The notes below the pieces were generated by a model. That model saw only the letters and a list, made by a program, of their open reading frames with translations, had not been told where the DNA came from and made no database searches. Shown here in pieces: positions 47,808-58,900 of a stretch of DNA of 64,000 bases. Made by a program: the position numbers and the translations under genes. Origin of the DNA: Glandiceps talaboti (Eukaryota; Hemichordata; Enteropneusta; Spengelidae); contig NC_135566.1 in assembly GCF_964340395.1 (NCBI RefSeq), forward strand, positions 22,354,635 to 22,418,634, written 5' to 3'. Positions within the stretch are counted from its first letter, which is position 1. Each line of letters opens with the position of its first letter.

Positions 47808-48864
47808 GTAAGTAACTCGGCCTATGATGGTCAATGTACTGATTTATCAACGTTGTAGAATAATAACATAGAAATCGTTAATAGAAGCATAGAATATAGG
47901 CCTAAATCAATAGACTATGTATGTATGTATGTATGTATGTATGTATGTATGTATGTATGTATGTATGTATGTATGTATGTATGTATGTATAAATAATGAC
48001 AGCGTGGATTTACAGACATTGATATACAGATAAATTAATTACCACTTAATAAATTGAAATATATCTAGCAAAGAGTGATACCCAGATTTCTAGGATAAAT
48101 CATATTTTGTTTTTTATTTTCAGATTGGGGCTACCAACACGACAACGGTGAGCTTTGAAAAACAATTGAAATAACCTTCAGAAATATTGAATATTTAGAC
48201 CGCGTTTTATTTACTGAAATGGGGGCTTGGTAAGAAGATAGGAACACTCAATATGTATTACTAGTATTTAACTATATCATTTAATACCTTTGTGAAATGT
48301 CTTTTTTTATAAGAAATATTTTCATTTTCGATTAATTTGTGACGTGTGAATTCAATTCATCTATATCATTTTGTTTATTCATTTTATCATTTAATCGTTA
48401 GGGCCTGCCACCTGGACAGAGTCCAATCCAATATGTGGTGGAGTTATTTATTTTATCATTTAATCGTTAGGGCCTGCCACCTGGACAGAGTCCAATCCAA
48501 TATGTGGTGGAGTTATTTATTTTATCATTTAATCGTTAGGGCCTGCCACCTGGACAGAGTCCAATCCAATATGTGGTGGAGTTATTTATTTTATCATTTA
48601 ATCGTTAGGGCCTGCCACCTGGACAGAGTCCAATCCAATATGTGGTGGAGCAAAACAATCACCAATTGACATAAAAACTGACGGGGCTACAATGAAAGAA
48701 ATGGAGCATATTGACTTCTCGGCTTTTGGTGATGAAGCGCCCTCAGGGGCAACAATGGAACTCACGAACAACGGACACTCTTGTAAGTTCACAGAATATT
48801 TTATAAACACTAAGCTTCTAGATCTGAAAAGTGATGAGTGTCAGACGAATTTCATAATTAAGAC

Positions 48865-48930
<66 letters not shown>

Positions 48931-50392
48931 GGGGGATGGGGGGAAAACAAATCTACGGTACAGTAAGTGCTTACACTGAAAATACCATGAAAAATCAAAT
49001 GTGAAGTCATTGGGTATTGAGTATTGAGTATTTCAGTATTACAAATTGAGTATTTCAGATTTTCTCTGAATTAGGATTACAACATAAATTCGCCAACTTG
49101 GAACCAATAACTACTGATGAAACAACTGCATTATGAGAAATGTTCATGCCAACCAATGGGAATCAGAAATAATGACAAAACCCAAGTTGAGAACATGATA
49201 TATTACATTAAAAAAAATACCACCAATGGTGTTGTAGCTCAACTGTACAGTTTTTAAAAAATGTTTATCCATATGCTAGTCCATGCTAACAATAAGTGTT
49301 CATTTACAGAATGGCTATCCAGTTGCCTATCCAACCATGTTGCTATCTTTGCGATATACGCGATCATTTGGCTGTTGCTATGGGCGTGGTCATGTGACTA
49401 GATATATTTGCATACATTTTTTCAATGTTTTTGTTCACTTGTGTATGAATTCCTGATATTATCTCTGCAACATACGTGATCATTTGGCTGTTGCTATGGG
49501 CGTCATCTTGTAGCTAGGCAGATTCGCATACATTTTGACATGTTTACTCATTTGTCTATTAATCCCCGTTGTTATCTTTGCAATATACACAATTATTTGA
49601 CTGATGCTATGGGTGTGGTCTTGTTGCTAGGCAAATTGACATACATTTTTGGAATTTTTATTCAATTGTCTTAATCCCTGTTGTTCTCTTTGTGAAATAC
49701 ATGACCGTTTTAGCTGTTGCTGTAGGCGTGGTCATGGTTGCTAGGGATATTTGCATACATTTTTTGAAAGTTTATTCACTTGCCTACCAGATGATGTTGT
49801 TATTTGACCAAAATATACTTGCTAAGGGCGTGGTCATGGTTGCTAGGGCCAATTGTGTAAAAATATTTTGAAGAAATTCTACAGAATAACACTTCTAGAA
49901 ACATCTCACCAAGTGTCAGTCTCATTGACAAAGTACTTTTTAAGATATAACTTTTTTACTAAAATTCACATTTTTAGCCCTAATTTGCATATTACTGATG
50001 AGGTCATTATATGCTTAATATTTCTTCATCTATACACCCACAGATGCATCCCTGTTAAATTTCAGCCCAATCTGCTGAGAAGTTTTGGAATTATAGGTTT
50101 TTGACCCAAAACCCACCTTTTTAGCCCTAATTTGCATATTACTAAGGGAGTCATCATGTCATGAATAAATTTTAATTTACTCACCCCTAAGAATGTTCCC
50201 ACCAAATTTCAAGCCAATCTGCACAGTAATTTTGGAGTTTAAGTTTGTTGACCAAATATCACATTTTTTTACCCAAAATCCATATCTCTGATGCAATCAT
50301 TTTCATTTGAACAATTTCCCAACTAGACACCAGAAGTAACATGACCACCACATATCACAGCAATCGATCCAGCACTTTTTGACTTTGAGTTG

Positions 50393-50452
<60 letters not shown>

Positions 50453-53400
50453 GACAGACAGACACTTTGCCATGCCTATAGCACTACTGAACCTTATCAG
50501 TTCAAAAAGAAAATTATTTACCAGGAGGAATGGGACATGGGAATTGGTACAAAATGCTCCATAATGGCTCAATTTAGACTGAGCATACTCCCACTTCAAA
50601 TAGAAACAGGTAGAATTTGTGGTCTTGAAGTCGAAGACAGAAAATGTGACTTCTGTCTAAACTCACCAGGGGATGAAGTGCACTTTATGTTTTACTGTAA
50701 TTTATACAAAGATTTAAGGAAAGCAACTTCAATGCCAAACATTAGTCATATGGACATTTACGATAAACTATGCCATTTAATGTTAACATTTCCCATTGAT
50801 ACCGCTACCGCAAACTTTTACATGAAGCATTTAATCGTAGAAAAACCTTTATTTATAATTAAATCGTATGTGATATTTATTTATTTATTTATTTATGTAT
50901 TTAATTTGTCCTATAAGCCAGAGGGCTGGATGTGGCTCTCTTGTTTGTAAATTATATTTAAGTATTGTATAATTGAAATAAGTCCACATAGGACACTTAA
51001 TAAACAATAACATAACATTGAGTAAGCAGTTATTATTACTAATCTAACTTGACAGTGAAGATGGTGTTGACTGGGGATTATTACATACATGGAGGAAGTC
51101 TGTCCAACACCAAGTATAAAGCTGTTCAATTTCATTTCCACTTTGGAAGTACTGACAACCAAGGATCAGAACATACATTCGACGGAAAACATTATTCGGC
51201 CGAGGTAAATACATAACCATGTTTTCAAACCACATTACTTTCTTTGCTTTTCCCACTTTTTTGAAATCGATATATCATGTCTTAATTGAATGTTTTAATT
51301 ATATAACAAAAGAATTCCTACTTAAGGGAATGAAGATTGTCAAGTTCACCTACATTATGTAAGAAACTTGAAAATATGGGGATTCCTGTATTCTGTATAT
51401 CACCATGGTAAATAGTCGCATGCAATTGCAATATCATGGTAATACGAAATTTCTAAACAGTACCATAACAGTAAACTATTGTTCTAAACAGTACCATAAC
51501 AGTAAACTATTGTTCTAAACATTAAATTAACAGTAAACTATTGTTCTAAACAGTACCATAACAGTAAACTATTGTTCTAAACATTAAATTAACAGTAAAT
51601 TATTGTTCTAAACAGTACTATAACAGTAAACTTTTGTTCTAAACAGTACCATAACAGTAAATTATTGTTCTAAACAGTACTATAACAGTAAACTCTATTG
51701 TTCTAAACAGTACCATAACAGTATACTATTGTTCTAAACAGTACTATAACAGTAAACTATTGTTCTAAACAGTACCATAACAGTAAACTATTGTTCTAAA
51801 CAGTACCATAACAGTAAACTATTGTTCTAAACAGTACCATAACAGTAAACTATTGTTCTAAACATTAAATTAACAGTAAACTATTGTTCTAAACATTAAA
51901 TTAACAGTAAACTATTGTTCTAAACAGTACCATAACAGTAAACTATTGTTCTAAACATTAGATTAACAGTAAACTATTGTTCTAAACAGTACTATAACAG
52001 TAAACTATTGTTCTACACAGTACCATAACAGTAAACTATTGTTCTAAACAGTACCGTAACAGTAAACTATTGTTCTAAAGAGTACCATAACGGTAAACTA
52101 TTGTTCCAAACAGTACTATAACAGTAAACTATTGTTCTAAACATTAAATTAACAGTAAACTATTGTTCTAAACATTAAATTAACAGTAAACTATTGTTCT
52201 AAACAGTACCATAACAGTAAATTATTGTTCTAAACAGTACCATAACAGTAAACTATTGTTCTAAACAGTACCATAACAATAAACTATTGTTCTAAACAGT
52301 ACTATAACAGTAAACTATTGTTCTAAACAGTACCATAACAGTAAACTATTGTTCTAAACAGTACAATAACAGTAAATTATTGTTCTAAACAGTACCATAA
52401 CAGTAAACTATTGTTCTAAACAGTACCATAACAGTAAACTATTGTTCTAAACATTAAATTAACAGTAAATTATTGTAAACAGGCAAGAGGAAGTCATGAG
52501 AATATTCATCTTTGCAATTATTATTTTCAGATGCATATTGTTTCCTACGATACCAGCTATGGTGATATATCTAAAGCTATGATGGAACATGACGGATTAG
52601 CTGTCTTTGGTACACTCATTACGGTAAGGTTCGGATTAGGAACAGGTCAGTTTCTCAAGGGGGGTTGGTGGATCCATCAGGCAGACAAAAAGTCACTGAC
52701 CTCCCCTATCTGTCAAACCAAAAACTTAACTCTAAAACGTGATGACCCTAACGCTAACCCTAATCCTAACCCTAACCCCTGACCTAACCATAACCCGAAT
52801 GTCAATAATTGGATTTGGAACCAGTGGCAGCGATTGGATGACACAAAAACAAAAATAATCCAATGTTAGGCAATACAGTAAAAAGTGACCCTCCATCTAA
52901 TCCCACCTTCTAAAATATGGCCCTCACCAGAGAGCTGATTGAAAAAAAGTGACCCCTTCTAATACCCCTGGCCTTCCCCCTTGTAAATAGTGAAGGCTCC
53001 CTAAGAGGCTAACCACTCGACTACCGACAACCCCATTAAAAGTCTGTAGAAGTAAAATGTAGTATCTTATGATGGGTGAGAAGTGGGACATTTTCTGTAG
53101 TTTCCTATGGTATAATTTCTTCTTTGATGGCTTTCGTATGCGTCATCGTGATTTTATGTATATGAGGCTAAATCTGAGGCTCAATATAAGACTGGCCTCA
53201 TATTGTCCTCCAATTGAATCCTATTCTGAGTCTGAAACTAACTTTATACTCGTTGGTTGGGATTGGCACAAACTGACTTTATAAGTTTTTAAATCAAGTG
53301 ACAATACATTACATAATAACCTCTATTAAACTATTTTATAATGACACTTTATTGCATAGTAGCGATTTTTTGAACGTTTTTGATACTTCATCAATTACGT

Positions 53401-55134
53401 CATCGGCTCATTTATGAATTCTACCTTGATACCAGGTTTGTGTTAATTGCTGCATAAAGAAAGTCAGAGCATGTGTACTATTCTAAAGCATTGTGTAAAC
53501 TCAGCTTGTACTGTTTTAATACACTTAGGGACAGGGCAGTTTCTTTGGCCGGGGTGGGTGATGGTGGTGGTGGATTGGGAGGGGGTCACCCTGTTTTTGA
53601 AATTGGCAGTAGGGGGTGTCATGCTGGTTTGAAAATTGTGAATGGGGGTGGGGGGGGGGGAGGGTCATTGTGTTTTGGATTGTGATGGAAGAAGAAAACC
53701 CTTTTCTACAATGGCATATAGCCTTGTCTGAACTGACTGGTGCATGTTATTGTCCCTGTTTCTTACACAAACTCTTTAATATTACTTCACATAAGAGTTC
53801 AAACATACTTCTACTCTATACATATTACATAATTACATATTATGTATTACCTAGCTACCACACTAGTTACAGAAAATGTCATGTAAATGCTTGGCTGTTT
53901 GACAATTAATGCTTTACTTATTGCACTTTGGGGCAAAAATGAACTTGCAGGTTTCATAATGGTAATCTTCATAGATAGTTTATAAAAGAAATTCATCAGA
54001 TTCCAGTTTCTATTGTATTATACACTAGGTATGATGACCACCTAAATTTCTCTATCATACCAGAGACTATTAATACTATACATGCAATATCAATGCCACT
54101 GCACCAATGTTATGGGCCCATTTTTATGTGACATGGGAAACTCATTTAAAATTTACATTTAATTTAACTTTAGCTTTGAAAACTTTCTAAGCTTTGAAAT
54201 ATTACCTCAAAGGCGATGAATAATCTAATAGTTGCCAAATAGAACCAAAAATCCTCCGGATCTGCCAGGGGGATCATCCCAAGAGGTCACTCATGCATTC
54301 AACCAACAATCAGACTCACCAACCTTTTTAATGTCATAATGGTATTAAACTTTTCTTAAGCATTTTCACCCTATGCTAATTTGAGATGATATTGTCTTTT
54401 AAGATGTGAAATGTTTGCCAAGATATAGTCAAAAAATTGCCTTAAACTCCAAATCTCCCTTACCAATGATACTACCATTAGATGTGCTGACCTTTACTAT
54501 AATGATTCAGAACATATTTCAACTATGGAAGTATGGAAGTTATAAATAATAGTTTGTGATACTTGATGGTGCTGTCTTGTAAAGCTGAGACCCCCTAGGA
54601 CCCCCCCCCCCCTGAGAGGTGTACATATTCCCTTCTCAAGCTTTCCCCCCTATCTTTCAAGGTCTAGATGCTATTAAACACCATTTTGAATATATTTACC
54701 CTGTGTTGTCATGATAATTATGTGATAGTGCTATTGTATAGTATTTGTGAGACAGTCAAGCAGTCCACATTGAGTCATGATAAAAAATACATGTTATGTG
54801 AATATGATATATGGGTGGGTCAACATGTTTTAGAATTAAGTAATGGGGGAGGGGGAGTCAGCCTGTTTTTGGTTTTACAGATGGGGTAGGGGGTGGGGGG
54901 GACTCAATCAATTTTTGTTGGCCCGATGGCAAAATCCACTGCCCCCCCCCCCCCCCAGGTTGGAGAAACTGACTGGTCCCTTATTACATTAAGTTTGGGT
55001 TTATTACAATTTCATTCACTCTCTGTATATATATTGCATTTTATTGCATTTGTTTGTATTTCTACAGATTGGTCCGTCTGACAATGTAGCATTTGATAAG
55101 CTCTTAAATCATATTGATGAAGTTGTTCATAAAG
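47159..55134 (+). CDS. secreted alpha-carbonic anhydrase with N-terminal coiled-coil region, 3' end beyond window
   Basis: The enzyme family interconverts CO2 and bicarbonate at a zinc ion. Six exons (47159-47807, 48124-48147, 48609-48782, 51056-51204, 52531-52623, 55068-55134) join in phase to 385 residues. Residues 1-21 are a signal peptide ([21 protein letters not shown]). Residues 22-216 are a His/Cys-containing extension with a likely coiled coil at about 150-216. The catalytic domain starts at [13 protein letters not shown] (217-229). NNGHS gives His281, equivalent to the proton-shuttle His64 of human CA II. Zinc ligands are His309 and His311 (QFHFHF) and His334 (AEMHIV); Glu321 and Glu332 match CA II Glu106 and Glu117. 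The usual Trp after the second ligand is Phe312. The domain stops after HIDEVVHK, so the YTYxGSLTTPPC region must lie downstream of the 18-bp satellite. Every visible intron holds repeats. Confidence 0.93.
47916..47990. repeat. ATGT microsatellite in intron 1
   Basis: About 18 perfect ATGT units lie between exons 1 and 2. Confidence 0.97.
48124..48147 (+). CDS. carbonic anhydrase exon 2: 24-nt microexon
   Basis: TATTTTCAG|AT begins the exon and AACG|GTGAGC ends it. With the one base carried over it encodes HWGYQHDN, the conserved start of the alpha-carbonic anhydrase fold, and leaves one base for the next exon. Phase matches on both sides. Confidence 0.88.
48375..48650 (+). repeat. four tandem copies of a splice acceptor plus exon head, 69-bp period
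   Basis: Each unit has a pyrimidine-poor TTTATCATTTAATCGTTAG acceptor followed by the 42 bases coding [14 protein letters not shown]. Exon-head starts are 48402, 48471, 48540 and 48609, exactly 69 bp apart. Copies are identical except at the left edge of the first. Only the last copy continues into AKQSPIDI; after each of the first three the next intron-like stretch follows and in the enzyme frame hits TAA within seven codons. The 107-codon frame across the repeats is a wrong-phase reading. Confidence 0.95.
48609..48782 (+). CDS. carbonic anhydrase exon 3
   Basis: It starts at the fourth CGTTAG acceptor and ends at CTCTT|GTAAGT. It encodes [20 protein letters not shown] followed by [15 protein letters not shown] and the NNGHS motif with the proton-shuttle His. 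QSPIDI is the family hallmark. Cys236 is in the position that forms a disulphide with the C-terminal half in secreted family members; its partner is outside the window. Confidence 0.92.
48865..48930. repeat. AAC microsatellite in intron 3
   Basis: About 20 AAC units with one ATC interruption. The poly-Asn frame read through it is an artefact of extending past the exon 3 donor. Confidence 0.97.
49340..49860. repeat. diverged ~115-bp tandem repeat, about four units, intron 3
   Basis: GGCTGTTGCTATGGGCG-type blocks recur at about 49370, 49486, 49599 and 49712, each followed by GTGGTCATG..GCTAG and a TTTGCATACATTTT motif. Mismatches are frequent, so the array is old. Confidence 0.8.
49970..50240. 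repeat. relatives of the octamer satellite in reverse orientation, intron 3
   Basis: TTTTTAGCCCTAATTTGCAT at about 49971 and 50117 is the reverse complement of the satellite half-unit at 24160-30795. The two are about 146 bp apart and carry TTACTGATGAGGTCAT or a variant. The flanks differ from the satellite, so this looks like a dispersed ancestor or relative and not an array. Confidence 0.65.
50395..50463. repeat. CA and CAGA microsatellite, intron 3
   Basis: About 26 CA units lead into CAGA units. The cysteine-valine frame on the minus strand is an artefact of this run. Confidence 0.97.
50464..50960 (+). mobile_element. 3' fragment of a non-LTR retrotransposon, intron 3
   Basis: The frame encodes the C-terminal end typical of LINE polyproteins: [20 protein letters not shown], then a CCHC-like [18 protein letters not shown]. 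No endonuclease or reverse transcriptase precedes it, so the copy is strongly 5' truncated, as is common after target-primed integration. ATTTATTT repeats follow near 50876. It lies in sense orientation inside the carbonic anhydrase intron. Confidence 0.65.
51056..51204 (+). CDS. carbonic anhydrase exon 4: zinc-binding core
   Basis: It starts after CTAACTTGACAG and ends at GCCGAG|GTAAAT, phase 0. It encodes [26 protein letters not shown] and [14 protein letters not shown], the most diagnostic part of the family, with two zinc ligands (QFHFH) and both conserved glutamates. Confidence 0.95.
51450..52480. repeat. 31-bp minisatellite, about 33 copies, intron 4
   Basis: The unit contains CAGTACCATAACAGTAAACT and ATTGTTCTAAA. 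The period is 31 bp (51451 and 51482). A second type, CATTAAATTAACAGTAAACT, is interspersed irregularly. The array fills most of the intron and ends about 50 bp before exon 5. Confidence 0.95.
52531..52623 (+). CDS. carbonic anhydrase exon 5
   Basis: It starts after TTATTTTCAG and ends at ATTACG|GTAAGG, 31 codons in phase 0. It encodes [17 protein letters not shown] and [11 protein letters not shown]; the His of MHI is the third zinc ligand. Family members usually read LHLVHWN here. Confidence 0.93.
52640..52720. repeat. short hairpin related to the foldback core
   Basis: GGTCAGTTTCTCAAGGGGGG and the downstream GACAAAAAGTCACTGACC match the G-rich start and the GTCACTGACCCCC segment of the element core seen near 14725-14800 and 39330-39430. 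It is probably a remnant of that family. Confidence 0.55.
52742..52794. repeat. interstitial telomere-like repeats, intron 5
   Basis: Five to seven imperfect CCCTAA units (CCCTAACGCTAACCCTAATC and following) match the metazoan telomere repeat. They are degenerate, so this is an old or internal telomeric tract. Confidence 0.75.
53525..54985. mobile_element. diverged foldback core in reverse orientation, intron 5
   Basis: Its right end, GGAGAAACTGACTGGTCCC, is the reverse complement of the core start in copies A and B, and 53760-54030 reverse-complements to the stretch at 15430-15830 with many substitutions (shared CTAGTGTGGTAGCTAGGTAA, TTGCCCCAAAGTG). G- and C-rich tracts are conserved in position. 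The outer arms with ACTACATG units are absent. There is no coding capacity. Confidence 0.65.
55068..55134 (+). CDS. carbonic anhydrase exon 6, last visible
   Basis: It starts after GTATTTCTACAG and ends at CATAAAG|GTACAG, phase 1. It encodes [20 protein letters not shown] and HK(G), matching the segment that precedes the C-terminal third of the domain. No further exon is visible before the satellite begins at 55985. Confidence 0.88.
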
Positions 55135-55192
55135 GTACAGTTACTAATATTTAAACGGATATTTGGTATGTAGGAATTAACCATATATAATA

Positions 55193-55940
55193 CTCATTGG
55201 ACCACAGGGCACTCAGGCTTAGTTGGTTATGTTTACGAAAACAAACAAACAAACAAGCAAACAAACAAACAAACAAACACAGACACAAACAAACAAACAA
55301 ACAAACAAACAAACAAAATAAATAAATAAATAAATAAATAAACAAACAATAAATAAATAAATAAATACTGACAAGCATCAACGAGAGAGTAATTACAAAT
55401 CATTATCAACTACAAGAATTACTATATTATTATAAATTGTCAGTATTTTATTTTTGTATGAGTATTTGAGTTTTAGAATTTTAGACACCCTGTGTCTACT
55501 TTTTAGATATGTACACCATTTCAATTTGACCCCTGGGTCACTAAAGATTGGTGAAATAAACCATTATTATTATCATTATTATTATTATTATTAACTGCAA
55601 GAAATGCATTAGAAATCAGGTTGAGTGATTGGTCCATTCAAATTGAGTATCTCATTAGATGTTCATAACTCCTGGGCACTCAATTTGAATGGATCAATAC
55701 TACTTGCATTTGGTAGCCCTGGATCAGTCACATCTCTTTTGGAGTATGTACAATATTGTGACCATTTCACATACAGGAAAAACATATAGTAATTCTTGTA
55801 GTTGATAATGGTTTGTAATTACTCTCTTGTTGATGCTTGTCAGTATTTAATTAATAAATAAATAAATAAATTTATTTATATAATAATTTATTCATTTTTG
55901 TTTGTTTTTGTCTGAATGCCCTGTGATTGGACAAATAAAC
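55193..55940. mobile_element. 0.75-kb foldback element, intron 6
   Basis: Three nested inverted pairs are visible: ATTGGACCACAGGGCACTCA near 55196 with TGAATGCCCTGTGATTGGAC near 55914; GCATCAACGAGAGAGTAATT near 55375 with AATTACTCTCTTGTTGATGC near 55817; and TCCATTCAAATTGAGT near 55635 with ACTCAATTTGAATGGA near 55678. AAAC and AAAT microsatellites and an ATT run lie between. Its right end is only about 45 bp from the start of the 18-bp satellite. Confidence 0.7.
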
Positions 55941-55984
55941 ACGCCATCATAGTAATCATGGTTAGCTGCTACAATTGCATACGT

Positions 55985-58900
55985 CATTCTGATGATAGCC
56001 GTCATTCTGATGATAGCAGATATTCTGATGATAGCCGTTATTCTGATGATAGCCGTCATTCTGATGATAGCAGTCATTCTGATGATAGCCGTCATTCTGA
56101 TGATAGCCGTCATTCTGATGATAGCAGGTATTCTGATGATAGCTGTCATTCTGATGATAGCCGTCATTCTGATGATAGCTTTTATTCTGATGATAGCCAT
56201 CATTCTGATGATAGCAGTTATTCTGATGATAGCCGTCATTCTGATGATAGCAGTTATTCTGATGATAGCTATCATTCTGATGATAGCAGTTATTCTGATG
56301 ATAGCTATCATTCTGATGATAGCAGTTATTCTGATGATAGCTGTCATTCTGATGATAGCAGTTATTCTGATGATAGCTGTCATTCTGATGATAGCCGTTA
56401 TTCTGATGATAGCCGTCATTCTGTTGATAGCCGTCATTCTGATGATAGCAGTCATTCTGATAATAGCAGAAGTTCTGATGATAGCCGTCATTCTGATGAT
56501 AGCCGTTATTCTGATGATAGCCGTCATTCTGATGATAGCTGTCATTCTGATGATAGTTGTTATTCTGATGATAGCCGTCATTCTGATGATAGCTGTCATT
56601 TTGATGATAGCCATCATTCTGATGATAGCCGTCATTCTGATGATAGCCGTCACTCTGATGATAGCTGTCATTCTGATGATAGCAGTTATTCTGATGATAG
56701 CAGTTATTCTGATGATAGCCATTATTCTGATGATAGCTGTCATTCTGATGATAGCAGAATTTCTGATGATAGCCGTCATTCTGATGATAGCAGTTATTGT
56801 GATGATAGCAGAATTTCTGATGATAGCCGTCATTCTGATGATAGCAGTTATTGTGATGATAGCTATCATTCTGATGATGGCCGTTATTCTAATGATAGCT
56901 GTCATTCTGATGATAGCCATCATTCTGATGATAGCCGTCATTCTGATGATAGCCGTCATTCTGATGATAGCCGTCATTCTGATGATAGCAGTTATTCTGA
57001 TGATAGCCGTCATTCTGATGATAGCCGTCATTCTGGTGATAGCCGTAATTCTGATGATAGCAGTCATTCTGATGATAGCCGTCATTCTGATGATAGCAGT
57101 TATTCTGATGATAGCTGTCATTCTGATGATAGCTGTCATTCTGATGATAGCAGTCATTCTGATGATAGCCGTTATTCTGATGATAGCCGTTATTCTGATG
57201 ATAGCCATTATTCTGATGATAGCTGTCATTCTGATGATAGCAGTTATTCTGATGATAGCCGTCATTCTGATGATAGCTGTCATTCTGATGATAGCTGTCA
57301 TTCTGATGATAGCAGTTATTCTGATGATAGCCGTCATTCTGATGATAGCCGTCATTCTGATGATAGCAGAATTTCTGATGATAGTCGTCATTCTGATGAT
57401 AGCCGTCATTCTGATGATAGCCGTTATTCTGATGATAGCCGTCATTCTGATGATAGCTGTCATTTTGATGATAGCCATCATTCTGATGATAGCCGTCATT
57501 CTGATGATAGCCGTCATTCTGATGATAGCTGTCATTCTGATGATAGCAGTTATTCTGATGATAGCTGTCATTCTGATGATAGCCATTATTCTGATGATAG
57601 CTGTCATTCTGATGATAGCAGAATTTCTGATGATAGCCGTCATTCTGATGATAGCAGTTATTGTGATGATAGCTATCATTCTGATGATGGCCGTTATTCT
57701 GATGATAGCTGTCATTCTGATGATAGCCATCATTCTGATGATAGCTGTCATTCTGATGATAGCTGTCATTCTGATGATAGCCGTCAATCTGATGATAGCA
57801 GTTATTCTGATGATAGCCGTCATTCTGATGATAGCCGTCATTCTGGTGATAGCCGTAATTCTGATGATAGCAGTTATTCTGATGATAGCCGTCATTCTGA
57901 TGATAGCCGTCATTCTGATGATAGCAGTTATTCTGATGATAGCCGTCATTCTGATGATAGCTGTCATTCTGATGATAGCAGTTATTCTGATGATAGCTGT
58001 CATTCTGATGATAGCTGTCATTCTGATGATAGCAGTTATTCTGATGATAGCTGTCATTCTGATGATAGCCGTCATTCTGATGATAGCCGTCATTCTGATG
58101 ATAGCTGTCATTCTGATGATAGCAGTTATTCTGATGATAGCTGTCATTCTGATGATAGCCATTATTCTGATGATAGCTGTCATTCTGATGATAGCAGAAT
58201 TTCTGATGATAGCCGTCATTCTGATGATAGCCGTCATTCTGATGATAGCTGTCATTCTGATGATAGCCGTCATTCTGATGATAGCCGTCATTCTGATGAT
58301 AGCAGTTATTCTGATGATAGCTGTCATTCTGATGATAGCCATTATTCTGATGATAGCTGTCATTCTGATGATAGCAGAATTTCTGATGATAGCCGTCATT
58401 CTGATGATAGCAGTTATTGTGATGATAGCTATCATTCTGATGATAGCCATCATTCTGATGATAGCCGTCATTCTGATGATAGCTGTCATTCTGATGATAG
58501 CCGTCATTCTGATGATAGCAGTTATTCTGATGATAGCCGTCATTCTGATGATAGCCGTCATTCTGGTGATAGCCGTAATTCTGATGATAGCAGTCATTCT
58601 GATGATAGCTGTCATTCTGATGATAGCTGTCATTCTGATGATAGCAGTTATTCTGATGATAGCCATCATTCTGATGATAGCCGTTATTCTGATGATAGCA
58701 GTTATTCTGATGATAGCCGTTATTCTGATATTACAGTTATTCTGATGATAGCCGTCATTCTGATGATAGCCGACATTCTGATGATAGCCGTTATTCTGAT
58801 GATAGCTATCATTCTGATGATAGCCATTATTCTGATGATAGCTGTCATTCTGATGATAGCAGTTATTCTGACGATAGCCGTCATTCTGATGATAGCTGTC

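Noticed and set aside
48346-48669. 107-codon frame with four 23-residue repeats
   Set aside because: It reads the duplicated acceptor/exon-head units in the wrong phase; the correct phase gives carbonic anhydrase sequence.
50303-50599. Cys-Val repeat frame on the minus strand
   Set aside because: Translation of the CA microsatellite.
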